Below the pieces are notes generated by a model. It was not told the DNA's origin. It made no database searches and saw nothing but the letters and a program-made list of their open reading frames with translations. Of a stretch of 64,000 bases of DNA, positions 49,357 through 60,790 are shown piece by piece. The stretch lies in NCBI GenBank assembly GCA_037349315.1, contig JBAIAC010000024.1, positions 36,257,501 through 36,321,500 of the forward strand, in the 5' to 3' direction. Position 1 is the stretch's first letter. Each line of letters opens with the position of its first letter. A program made the translations under genes and the position numbers. The DNA comes from Chelydra serpentina. Lineage: Eukaryota; Chordata; Testudines; Chelydridae.

Positions 49357-51299
49357 CCATACAAAAGTCTTCATTGAGGGTCCCACTGCTATTGGCTCCT
49401 GGAGGATCCCATTCCAGGTAAGGCCATGGAAGATATACAAGACAATTGATTTAATTATGCTACACATTTAACTGGGGCAGGGGGTAGGGGAGAAGATGTG
49501 GAAGGACACTTGCAGATGTTTAACCCTTCTGTACACCAGTGCTAAACTGATTTTAAAATAATTATAGTGTAAACCCAGTTACAGGCAATTTAAAGTGGCG
49601 CAATCTATTATTTTACAGACCCAGCTCCAAAGCCATCTCAAGGATTTATTCCTTTTTTAAGGATGACCTGACTGTGAAAATGTAGGGCCTCCTAAACATT
49701 GAGAATAGGATTTATGGAGAAGAGAAGCACTGGTCTTTTACATTGTTCATTGGTGTTCTTAACTTGCAACCAAGCATCCGGAGGGCAAAAGGCCTCACCA
49801 TGGCGTCCCTGCACTTGTTCTGGATGGCACCAAAAGCTGCTTTTTTGCCTTTACACACATTCATTGCAGTGGTTATAGCATTAGATGTACAGCAAGCAGC
49901 TCAGGCTCAGAAAAGTATAGTGCAGGAGGAGTGTGAATAAAGAAACATAAGGCCTTATTCTTACTTACAAGGATGTCTGTTTACACCACTCTGGCAGTGT
50001 GAAGGGGCCTTAGAGTCAGTGCAATTTACACAGGCATCCTTTGTCCCACTGGGGCTGTAGTGAAAATACCCACAAGGAAACTGTGTATTACTGAGAATAG
50101 AGCAACATGACTCTGACAGTCAGCCAACCAGCACTTTATGGAGTTGTTAATGAGCCACTTAAGAAATTGTGTAAGATGAAAGAGTCACAGGTATGGGAAT
50201 ATTGACATTAAATGAATAAGAGACACAAGAGTGAGATCAGCAAGAGCTCAAATATTTCAGAACAAACCTCATAAAAAGTGAGCTCAAGGGAATAGTTGCC
50301 CCTTGTCCAGAGCCGTTACCCAATATCTGAAGTCTTGCCAGGTTATCTCCATTAGGAGGAGAAATTGATGATAGGAGCCCGGTATTTCTTGGGTGCAATC
50401 CAGTTTATTTATTTAAAAATGTACACAAAACCCTGATTCACTGAACACAGTAGGAACAAACAGAAAGCAGTTTCCTTGTTAAGAAATCCAAGTCTGGCTT
50501 TTCAGTGAGTACTGTGCCCAAAAGAAGTTCTGTTTCTTGGCTTTCTCATAAGGTCACACACCCCACTTCTCCCGCTGTCTGCTGGCTTTCTTCTTGATTT
50601 CTTTTTCCTTTTACACTCACATAGAAATAGCTGTAGCCCTTTTGCTTTTAGTCATGCCTTGCTGGTTCATGCCTTGGGTGGGAGCTTCTATTGTTTCAGC
50701 TATCACTAAACAAAAAAAAATTAATTGTTCCATCAGTTAGCTGAAATGAAGTGGACATAGTACAGCCCTTGATTTTTAACAGTCCCATGATCGATGCTGC
50801 CATTAACATCTTCCAACATTACAGTATAAACACACCATGGAGTGGGACTGTGTAGTTTGTCCAAAGTGATCACTTGCTATAACATGCACTTAGGTTCTGA
50901 GGAGATCGCCACCCTAGAAATACCTAAGGTATACAGATAGACATAGAGACCCAGTTTCACAAAGGTACTTAGGCATCTAAGTCTTGTTTATAGGCATCAC
51001 TGCAAACCACAAAACTTCCACTCAGCTGCTGCCTAACCCCATAGAGATCTAAATTCACTCAACACCTAAGTTTTTGCAAAAAAAAAGTTCCCAAGGAGCC
51101 TAAGTCGCTGCCTCTGGGCATTCACACTGCTGCCTCACTCTAGGCATCTGGACACCAGTCTCCTGCCTAAGCTGGAGAGTGATCTACAAACCAGGGGATA
51201 GGCCTTCCTCCTCCTAAGTCACGCGCAGGACCTGATTTGGTAGGTGTGCTCAGAAACTGCCTAACTCCCCACAAAACAGGTGGGGGTACCCCTTTCTCA
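49357..51299. other. Flank without recognised gene
   Basis: No exon is recognised. The part at about 50290-50900 has a boundary-like change in composition and a 'gtgcaatccagtttatttat' string that could belong to an old LTR, but I cannot define ends. The part at about 50940-51070 has words ('cacaaaggtacttaggcatc') similar to old repeat pieces in intron 1. Confidence 0.4.
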
Positions 51300-51425
51300 T
51301 AACTTTTAGCCCAATGGTTAGTGCACTCACCTGGGACCAGCAGTTCAAGTTCTCCCTATGCCTATTGAGGAGAAGGGATTTAAACATGGATCTGCTGCCT
51401 TACAGCTGATGGCCCTAACCACTGG
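51300..51425. repeat. tRNA-like SINE-type palindromic repeat, copy 1
   Basis: 'cccaatggttagtgcactca', then 'cctgggaccag', then 'gttcaagttctccc' resembles a tRNA-derived A box and B box (GGTTCAAGTCC). The downstream half returns as an inverted image ending 'ggccctaaccactgggctag'. This arrangement is common in reptile genomes. It is not a functional tRNA: no cloverleaf can be closed. Confidence 0.5.
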
Positions 51426-51539
51426 GCTAGACAGTGATTCTCACTCTTCCTCTGACCCAATTAATATTTAATTAGTCAATTATTTAGTTAAACGGGAACA
51501 ACTTTAATATTGGAAATTAAGGGATCCCCACATCAAACT

Positions 51540-51665
51540 ATGCCATAACGCACTGGTTAAAGCCCTCACCTGAATGGTAGTAGCTCCCTTTTCAAATCCC
51601 TTCTTATCAGGCAGAGTGGGGACTTGACTGCTGGTCTTTCACATCCTTAATGAGTTCTCTAACCT
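51540..51665. repeat. tRNA-like SINE-type palindromic repeat, copy 2
   Basis: A more diverged second copy of the element at 51300-51425, in the same orientation: 'gcactggttaaagccctcac', then 'ttttcaaatcccttcttatc', then 'tgagttctctaacctgggtt'. The two are separated by about 115 bp of AT-rich sequence. Confidence 0.4.
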
Positions 51666-51978
51666 GGGTTTTGTGAATTGAGATGCTGTTCATGTGATTT
51701 TCTAGATGTCCAAATGTTTACTGTACACCTTTATAGTTAGTTATGGATACGAATAGTTTAGTACATGCTTTTATATGTAGAATGGAAATGTGGAGTTCAG
51801 TTTACTGCTCACTTTTGTATGTATGCTTTGATGTAAGTTCTCCGATGGGGAGGATAGTTCACTGGGTGCTTTATGCAGTATATAATTTTTGGTGGTAACT
51901 CTGGTATTTACATGGCTTTTCATTTTATGACATTGCTCTTGTAATTCCTAGAAACAGAGCAAGAAACAGAACAAGAGT

Positions 51979-52069
51979 TTGGGGGAAGGAGAGTACTATT
52001 ACTCTCCTTCCCCCAAGTAAGGGGGAAGTAAGGTGATTGATCAAAAGTCAAAATCACCTTACTTTTCCC
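51979..52069. repeat. Two back-to-back hairpins
   Basis: Hairpin 1 has a perfect 17-bp stem (51979-51995 with 52000-52016; ttgggggaaggagagta) and a 4-nt loop (ctat). Hairpin 2 begins four bases later, with arms 52021-52038 and 52052-52069 (core aagtaaggtgatt) pairing at 16 of 18 positions around a 13-nt loop. Both left arms start with the same 'gggggaag' word. Confidence 0.85.
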
Positions 52070-52118
52070 ATTCCTAGTTTTGCAGTAGCTGAACAACAGC
52101 TGTATTTGGTTACTTGTT

Positions 52119-52138
52119 TATATATATATATATATATA
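52119..52138. repeat. (TA)n microsatellite
   Basis: About ten TA dinucleotides lie 50 bp to the right of the double hairpin. The length is likely variable. Confidence 0.9.
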
Positions 52139-52579
52139 AAATAATCTTTGAATGGGTACAAGTGGCCCATTCCACTAACCCCCATTTTTAATTGTATATA
52201 TTACACTTATGAGCTTTCGTTGAGGCTTGCTTATTCTCTGAAATACATGTGATGGCCCCTCCTGTGACAAAGGCCAGTATGGCTGCTGCTACTCCAGTCT
52301 GATGTCATTATCAGAGGTGGAATACATAGCATTTCCATTCTAAGGTTGCACAAGCATCTCCATGCTTAGCGGTAAATTTTCAGCTGCTGAGAACTTTATA
52401 ATCTCTTATCTTTCAGGCTAAAATTTGGCATATTTGCTCTCAGTGGAGGAGTGAATGTTTTTGATAAGTCTGAGCGAAAATTGATTTAGCTGTTCATGAG
52501 GGGGGCGGAAAGTGAGTGCAAAATAGTCATCCAAGTTGAGAAAATTTTTTGTGTGTGCTACCTTAGCTCCCCGCTCTGT

Positions 52580-54362
52580 TTGTATTCAACAAACAAACCA
52601 TCCCGAAGTGCAGAAAGAATAGCAAATATGGCAGGCGACCAGCCTGGCTTAACAGCCTGAAATTGTCAGTGATCTTAAACTCAAAAAGGGAGCTTACAAG
52701 AAGTGGAAATGTGGACAGATGACTAGGGAGGAGTATAAAAATATTGCTAGAGCATGCCAGGGTGTAATCAGGATGGCCAAGGCACAATTGGAGTTGCAGC
52801 TAGCAAGGAACATGAAGGGTAACAAGAAGGGTTTCTACAGGTATGTTAGCAACAAGAAGAAGGTAAGGGAACGTGTGGGATCTTTACTGAATGGGGAAGG
52901 AAACATAGTGACAGAGGATGTGGAAAAAGCTGAAATACTCAATGCTTTTTTGCCTTGGTCTTCACAGACAAGGGCAGCTCCCAGACTACTGCACTGGGCA
53001 ACACAGCATCGGGAGTAGGTGAGCAGCCCTCAGTGGTGAAAAAACAGGTTAAGGACTATTTAGAAAAGCTGGACATGCACAAGTTGATGAGTCCAGATCT
53101 AATGAATCCGAGGGTGCTGATGGAGTTGGCTGATGTGATTGCAGAGCCATTGGCGATTATCTTTAAAAATTCGTGGCGATCGAGGGAGGTCCCGGATGAT
53201 TCGAAAAAGGCAAATATAGTACCCAGATTTTAAAAAGGGGAAAAAGAGAACCCGGTAAACTACTGACCAGTCAGCCTCACTTCAGTCCCTGACAAAATCA
53301 TGGAGCGGGTCCTCACGGAATCCATTTTGAAGCACTTGGAGGAGAGGAAGGTGATCAGGAACAGTCAGCATGGATTCATCAAGGGCAAGTCATGCCTGAC
53401 CAACCTGATTGCCTTCTATGCTGAGATAACTGTCTCCATGGATATTGGGAAAGCAGTGGATGTGATATACCTTGACTTTAGCAAAGCTTTTGATACGGTC
53501 TCCCACAGTATTCTTGCCATCAAGTTAAATAAGTATGGATTGGATGAATGGACTATAAGGTGGATATAAATCTGGCTATATTGTCGGGCTCAATGGGTAG
53601 TGATCAATGGCTCGAGGTCTAGTTCGCAGCCATTATCAAGCAGAGTGCCCCAGGTGTCGGTCCTGTTCAACATCTTTATTAATGATCTGCATGATGGGAT
53701 TAATGGCACCCTCAGCAAGTTCGCAGATGACACTAAGCTGGGGAGAGAGGTAGATACAATGGAGGGTAGGGATAAGGTCAAGAATGATCTAGACAAATTG
53801 GAGGATTGGGCCAAAAGAAATCTGATGAGGTTCAATAAGGACAAGTGCAGAGTTCTGCACTTAGGAAGGAAGAATCCCATGCACCTCTACAGGCTGGGAA
53901 CCGACTGGCTAAGCAGCAGTTCTGCAGAAAAGGACCTGGGGATTACAGTGGATGAGAAACTGGATATGAGTCAGCAGTGTGCCCTTGTTGCCAAGAAGGC
54001 CAATGGCATATTGGACTGAATTAGTAGGAGCACTTCCAGCAGATCGAGAGAAGTGATTATTCTCCTCTATTCGGCACTGGTGAGCCCACACCTGGAGTAT
54101 TGTGTCCAGTTTTGGCCCCCCCACTACAGAAGGGATGTGGACAAATTGGAGAGAGTCCAGTGGAGGGCAACGAAAATGATTAGAGGGCTGGGGTACATGA
54201 TTTACAAGGAGAGGCTGAGGGAACTGGGGTTATTTAGTCTGCAGAAGAGAAGAGTGAGGGGAGATTTGATAGCAGCCTTCAATTACCTGAAGGGGGTTCC
54301 AAAGAGGACGGCTGTTCTCAGTGGTGGCAGGATGACAGAACAAGAAGCAATGATCTCAAGTT
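52580..54362 (+). mobile_element. CR1 LINE, truncated at both ends, degenerate ORF2
   Basis: Translation in successive frames gives the region before the RT (REEYKNIARACQGVIRMAKA, then NKKGFYRYVSNKKKVRE), then HGFIKGKSCLTNLIAF, motif A (VIYLDFSKAFDTVSHSI), motif B with a small deletion ([16 protein letters not shown]), catalytic FADDTKLG, and [18 protein letters not shown] to [19 protein letters not shown]. At least four frameshifts or stops separate these pieces, so the copy is dead. The upstream endonuclease is missing. The sequence also stops abruptly at about 54362, before the usual C-terminus and 3' tail, so the 3' end has been lost by deletion or rearrangement. It is older than the copy at 37880-38950 and in the opposite orientation. 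Confidence 0.93.
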
Positions 54363-57300
54363 GCAGCTTTTTGTTGCATTTTAAGGAATTTAAAATGTGT
54401 AGTGATTTACTGTCTTTTGTAAATAGATGTTGTGATTAGAATACTTTTTTACAGTGTGCTGGAGTTTTCCTTTAACTACATCTGGCAGCAATAGACTGGA
54501 TTCAGTAAGTTGGCAGTTCAACTATGAGACTTTTCAGAGAATCCAGGCCTCTTTTCATTATTAGACAATTGTGTTAATTCAATTTAAAAAGCAATGGAAA
54601 AAAATGAGAATTTAACTCATAGAATAGATTAGTGCTTGCTGAAGATGTACAGAAATTTTAAGACAAAAATGTCAAATAATAAAAACAAATGCATTTTTTT
54701 TATTTTCAGGTAACTAATGACTTTGCTTCCTATGAAATCCCTAAAGTTGCAAACTCTGGGACTCATTAAACAGAAATGACTTCCCACCGATCTAAGTGAA
54801 ATTATATGCTTTATTTTCATTTTGGAAGATGGCCACCCAATGTGCCTTTTATTATCAACATACATAGCTAGCTACCAAAACACACCATGCTTTTTCCATT
54901 AGAAACACAAAAGTGTGTCTGTGTTTAATAACTTAATATGTTCCAAAATTTTCACTTAAAGTTAGCAGCTGCCTGGTCAGAATCTTGAGAGGGTGGAAAA
55001 AGGGAAGTGAACAATAGAATATACAGCAAGGACCAAAATTAAGGAGTGTTTTGGTTTTTCCTGTTTCTTTGTTTTGTCTAGTCTTCTGAGTGTAGGGAGC
55101 TTGTCTCTTTGAACTAAGTTAAATATAAGAGAATTTATCAAAATAATGACTGCATTCCCTTCAGTGCATTAAGCAGGGCATTTTCTTATTATACATCAGG
55201 AATCCTTATGAAAAAAAGAGGAGAAAATATTTTTGAGAAAATTGGGTATTGTCTTCACTACCCTATATATCATGAGCTGGATAGATATCAAATATATCCC
55301 ATGTCCTTCACCATAAAGCAATGGAGAAATGTACAACAGTGGATTCCGATTCATATTCGGCAACACCAAAACCCTTTGCGAATTCAAGTCAGCTTTGCCA
55401 AATTATTTTAGTAAAAAAATTAAATTCCAAAATAATTGAAATATTTCATTTTGACACTTTCAAAATGAAAAGTTTGATTGTTTGGATCAAAATGAATTTT
55501 CATTTTAAAATTTCCTTCAATTTTATTTTTAAAAATCAAAAATGTTTTAAAATGGTCAAAAACAAAATGAAATTTTGTTCAAACAAAATATTTTCTTTAA
55601 CATAACATGATTTTTTTCCAACTTTTGGATTTTCCAAAAAATCTGACAAATGTTATTTTAAATTTTACCAGAAACATTTTTTTCAGGCTTGCAAGCAAAT
55701 AAAAACCAATCCATTATTTTGCACAGATCTAATGGTGGATTCCTTTCCATTTCATTACAAGAACATGACAGGTCACAATGACAGCAAAAGTCTCTATTCC
55801 TAACAGATTTTTTTTCTTTTTTTCTTTTCTTTTCTCTGATCCCATTAATATTCTGGTTTTCCATTTCTAGAGTCCTTACTCTTTCAATGAATTCCTCAGA
55901 TCTATATTTGACATACTTTTTATAGTAGCATTATGTAAGTTTTGTATATACTTCTTAGAGATATGCAACGAACCGCATCAGACCACTATAAAGCAAATTT
56001 CATATGTTATTATCCTAGAGGAATTTAGTTTAACTGTACCATTACATACTTGTTTTTGTTTATGTGCCGTGTATCCGTGGGTAAGGTTCATATGGCCTCG
56101 CTGACAGTTATCAGCTACATTCTTTAATATAATGGGAAAGCAAAAGTAAAATACAATAGGTTGAATTCTCTGGTCTATCAAGGTCAGATTGTACCATTTA
56201 TGTGGTGCAAAGTGAATTTAAAGAAGCTGCAGGTTGCCCTGAACAATGAGAGAAATCTCCCTGTGTAGGAGGAATCTCTGTCAGTATAACACCTCCAACA
56301 CCAGAGCCACTCCATAAACTCCTGCACCAGAAACTCCCCACTCCTGGCATAAGGGGAGGCAGAGGCATGTAAAAGGTAAGAGGGGAGGAGAGAGAGGGTG
56401 AGGGGGCAGGTTGTGGTGGGAAGGGTGTAGGTCAGGGGAGCAGAGGGGATGGTGTTTGGCAGAGCCTCATGCTGCCCAGTGTCATTCTCAATGGGTAAAA
56501 GAGGCTGCAGGCTGCTGAGAATCAGAGAAGCAGTGATCAGCTCCCTGTCATGCCCTCCCCCAACCCATCTCCACTGCACCCTGGAATCAAGCCCAGTAAT
56601 GGCAGGTTTTTGTAAAGTTGATAATCATCTAGTGATGGTGGAATCTATCAGTGAATAAGTTGGAGAAACAGTAGCCTTAGACACCTGAATGCACAGCGTA
56701 CATGGTTACTCTTACCACTCCTGCTCACTACGCAAGGAATCAGAGATCATCTCCCACAATGCTGCTGGCCTCACACCAGAAATAAGTTCTGTCTGAGTTT
56801 CATCGAGAGCCAGAAACACATAGTGAATGTGAAGAACATAATGGAATAGCACATCAGAAACCATCAAGATCGCCAAAGCACGGCATACGGCCAAACCTTG
56901 CTCATCTCACCCACACAACTAGTCTTACTGAAGTCAACGGAACTACTCATAGGAGCTTAAGGCAAGCAGGATTTGGCATTGTCTGTCATACATATGAACT
57001 CTGATTTTCAACATCAGCAAATAGGTTATTTTTATACTGTAAATCATAATACTAACAATAATTCTTAGCTTAATCTTCATTGTACATGCTCTAGAATGTG
57101 ATGTTCTGCTCATTGCATATACGTATAATACATACACACACTTCAATTTATCATTGTTATTACTACATTTATCAAACCATCTTCCAGCCATCATAGTCAT
57201 CAACATTATTATTATTGATTTACCAGAAAGCATAAATTTCAGAATACAAACGCAATGCTTAAGGAAAAGACAAAATAGCGAGAAAAGAAAAAGAGATAAA

Positions 57301-57544
57301 GGAAAAAGGAGGTAGGAATAATGAGAGAAATTCCTCACTGATGCTGTTCAGTTTTTCGAATTATAAAATATACTAATATAAACTTTTTCTTGTAATCAAT
57401 AAATCATTCTTCCTTAGAGCCAATCCTGGTCCTCTGCTCAAAGACAGAGGAAACATCAATTGAGCAGGAGAGCTGTGGAAGGGATTGGCTGGGATGCGAC
57501 CCTTCCCTTTAGCCAGATGGCAGGATGCAAAGCATTAGTGCAGC
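54363..57544. other. Flank without recognised gene
   Basis: An A/T-rich patch (about 55425-55640) contains several short inverted words ('cattttgacactttcaaaat', then 'aaaatgaattttcatttt') like the patches at 27650 and 41840. I see no exon; the 131-codon frames near 56184 and 56943 (minus) resemble nothing known to me. Confidence 0.45.
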
Positions 57545-58175
57545 TGCATTTTTATTACTATTATTTATTATTCATATGATTGTGCTGCCTAGGAGCCTCA
57601 GTCAAGGACCAGGACCCCATTGTCCTAGGCCTTTTACAAATACAGAACAAAAACAGTCCCTGCCCCAAAGACCTTACAATCTAAATATAAGCAAGAAACA
57701 ACAGGTACACACAGATGGGGGAGTACATCAAGGAAACAATAGGACAACATTGGTCAGCATGATAGGCGGTAGTGTCAACACACCAGCAACCCAACTGTTG
57801 TCAGGGGTTGTGGTTTTTTTTGTAGGCCTTGTGCCAAAGGAGAGTTTTAAGGAGAGATTTGAAGGGGGATAATGAGGTAGTTATGCAGATGTTTACAAGG
57901 AACCCCCCGCCCCCCAAGCATGAGGGACAGCATGGGAAAAAGCACAAAGGTGCTTGTTTGAAAATTTAACAAGTGGGAGATGGAGGCTGACATCAGGGTC
58001 TGATTGGAGCAGTAGACTTCTCCATACTGAATGAAAAATGATAGGGTAGGTAGGTCGTGAAGGGTCTTGAAAGTGAAGACAAGTAGCTTACATTTGATAC
58101 GATAGAGAAGAGGGAGCTGGTGGAGAGATACTGAGCTCCTCAGGGCTGAGATTATCCCTTCTAGAAGGCCTGGAA
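57545..58175 (-). mobile_element. L2-like LINE 3' end, longest copy
   Basis: Reading from the left: an (ATT)n tail, 'gcctaggagcctcagtcaag', 'aggaccccattgtccta', 'agaccttacaatctaaata', 'acattggtcagcatgatagg', 'aagcacaaaggtgcttgttt', and 'acaagtagcttacatttg'. On the minus strand the right-hand part translates without a stop for about 80 codons, including SLHQLPLLYRIKCKLLVFTF and then KTLHDLPTLS. This corresponds to the 'LHWLPVRYRIDFKLLLLTFKALHGLAPSYLS' block near the C-terminus of L2-clade ORF2. This copy shows what the four shorter copies (1979, 24812, 29265, 33187) are. Confidence 0.8.
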
Positions 58176-59684
58176 AACACCACTGTTTGCAATATCATAA
58201 ATAAATCAACAAGAATGAGAACAAATAAAATACGTTAACCCTCCTGCACACGGTGACTGGTCCCTTTAAGAGAGAATGAGGTAGTTCATTTTTGGCTCAT
58301 TAGCTGCCTCCCAGTAGGGCTGGATAGAGGACATTTGATCACTATAAAGAGCCAGGCAGTGACAAACCCTTCTCCTCACGTTACAGAACTTCCAATAGTA
58401 TGGTTTGGTTGAGTTTTAAATGGAAGTTCTGGAGAGAAAGAAAGTTATTTTATCTGCACTTATTTAAGCATCTCTAATCTCACCTTTGTAACACGCTACT
58501 TTCTCAGTCATGGTTGATCCAATTCAGAATTTAAATTTTGATCTTTTCTTCTCCTTTTGCCTTTTGGGTGAGGGGAGGATCACCAACCCAAAATTACTTT
58601 CATCTTCACTAAAAGCTGTGAAATAGGAGTGGGAGATTTTGTTAGTAGCCCCGATATAAGCTACTTTTTGCCAGTCTCAACAACCCCCTCTTCCCCACAT
58701 CCCCCAAGATAATTTCATGGCCGGAGGAATGGATGAAAATTCATTCTTGCAGTTGTTTCTCATGGAAAAATAATACTAACAACATTGTATTCAACACATA
58801 CAGTAGCTGTAACCTATTCATCATCATGAGTTGCTGCTGGACCACTTGCACCTGCCATGTAAAACAAATTATGATTATGTGGAGGGCAGAAACATCCTAT
58901 TCTGATTTCACTTATTGCTTATGGATTTCTACTTCCAGTTGCCCAGCATGAGTATTATGTTTAGTGACTGAAGAATAACCTGGGGTTTTGTTGTTATTGA
59001 ATTAAAACAATTCAATAATGCATATTTCTTCTAACATGCATGACTATACCACTTTCTATAATTATTTATATTTTTCAGCTCGCACCATATTTTGAGCCCC
59101 ATATGGAAAAATAGCAAATAAATTATATTAATACATATTTCCTTGGGAAATGAATTCAGACCATGAATAAATTATGCTGACTGATGGACATATGGCAAAG
59201 ACATCTGCTTTCACCGCAAAACCCAATGTTCAAAGGAAAAGAAGACAAGATACTAAAACTAATATATTGAGATACTGTTGGGGTTTTTTTTATTAATGAA
59301 AAGTTTCCAATTACAAATAAAACATGCAGGCTTCACACATTTTAAATGAGCTTTCTCTTCAGGAGTATGGATTTATATTACGTAATGTGGTTAATATTGC
59401 AGGACTAAAATATGAGCTGCATAATATACCCTTCTGCACATGCTCTGAAGACTGAACATATGATCAACAGCTGGAATTTATGAAACTCCACATGCCATGA
59501 AATAGTGGTGGGCATAATGTCACTGCGCCACTAGGCCAACAATGTAAGAGCAGCAGAGAAAAGAACACATATACACAAAGAAAGCATTTTAATACAGGAA
59601 AGTAGAATAATGATGCAAGTTATTGTACAATTTGATGTCAGCCTATAGCAGAATATGACATCATACAATTAGCTGAATGTCATT
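58176..59684. other. Flank without recognised gene
   Basis: AT-rich sequence in which I recognise no gene and no repeat family. Confidence 0.5.
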
Positions 59685-60790
59685 GTGGACAGTTCAGTGA
59701 AGTATTCTGCTCAACGTACAGCCATGTTAAAAAAAAAGGCAAGCAAAATGTTAGGATGCATAAGGAACGGGAAAGAGAATAATACAAAAAAATATTATTG
59801 TGCCATTATATCAATCAATGGAATGGCCTCACTGGAACACTGAGTGCCATGCAGCAACCCCGGCTCTAAAACATAATGCAGAATTGAAGGGAATTCAAAG
59901 ATGAGCAACAAGAATGATTAGGAGCATGGAGAAGTTCTTGTATGAAGAGAGATTGAAGAGATTGTTTACTTTAGAGAGGATATGACTAAGGAGGGAGTGT
60001 GATAAATATTTATATCAAATAATGAATGATGCATGAACCAGAAAGGTGGCAAATTCAAAACTGATAAAAGGAATTACTTTTTCCGCACAATGCATAATTA
60101 GACTATGGACCTTAATGCCACATGATATCATTCAGGCCAAGAATTTAGCAAGAATCCGAGGCATAGGACATTTATATGGGAACAATAATATCCGGAGCCA
60201 TAGTAGATAGTGCTAACCAACAATTTAGGAAACCTCATACCTCAGGTTTTAAGCCAATCTCTATTAGGGATTTGGATGAGATCTTGGGCGGGGGGTGGCA
60301 GATTATCTCATATCTGGCTGCTGCAGGGTTTCCCACACCTTCCTCTGAAGCATCTGGTGGATCTGGCAGAGACAGGATGGTGAACTAGAATCATAGAATC
60401 TCAGGGTTGGAAGGGACCTCAGGAGGTCATCTAGTCCAACCCCCTGCTCAAAGCAGGACCAACCCCAACTAGATCATCCCAGCCAGGGCTTTGTCAAGCC
60501 TGAACTTAAAAACCTCTAAGGAAGGAGATTCCACCACCTCCCTAGGTAACCCATTCCAGTGCTTCACCACCCTACTAGTGAAAAAGGTTTTCCTAATATC
60601 CAACCTAAACCTCCCCCTCTGCAACTTGAGACCATTACTCCTTGTTCTGTCATCTTCTACCACTGAGAACAGTCTAGATCCAGCCTCTTTGGAACCCCCT
60701 TTTAGGTAGTTGAAAGCAGCTATCTAGTGCAACTAGATGCACTATGGGTCTGAATCAGTATAGCATTTCCTCTGTTCCTATGTTCATTGC
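59685..60790 (+). mobile_element. L3/CR1-like LINE 3' end, split by a CR1 insertion
   Basis: Degenerate ORF2 sequence (VDSSVKYSAQ-like, then 'gagattgaagagattgttta' for the ERLKRLFTL block, then 'aaaaggaattactttttccg') leads to a 3' UTR. The UTR is interrupted at 60388 ('gacaggatggtgaactag') and resumes at 60731 ('aactagatgcactatgggtc', then 'tttcctctgttcctatgttc'). That ending is the same as in the copy at 62005-62940 ('gggctagatggaccattg', then 'cattcttatgttctta'). The coding part is full of stops. Confidence 0.75.
60389..60724 (-). mobile_element. CR1 LINE 3' end nested in the L3-like element
   Basis: A 5'-truncated CR1 of about 336 bp. The minus strand encodes the C-terminus ([20 protein letters not shown], then [19 protein letters not shown]) and ends in the CR1 tail (reverse complement of 'tcatagaatctcagggttgg'). 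It is flanked by the 6-bp direct repeat AACTAG at 60383-60388 and 60731-60736. Six unexplained bases (tagtgc, 60725-60730) lie between the truncation point and the right repeat. Confidence 0.88.

Noticed and set aside
51300..51380. A functional tRNA gene
   Set aside because: Only box-like words are present; no acceptor stem or complete cloverleaf can be formed, and a mirrored half follows.
56184..57338. 131-codon minus-strand frames as possible exons
   Set aside because: No splice-bounded segment, no conserved domain, and composition typical of chance frames.
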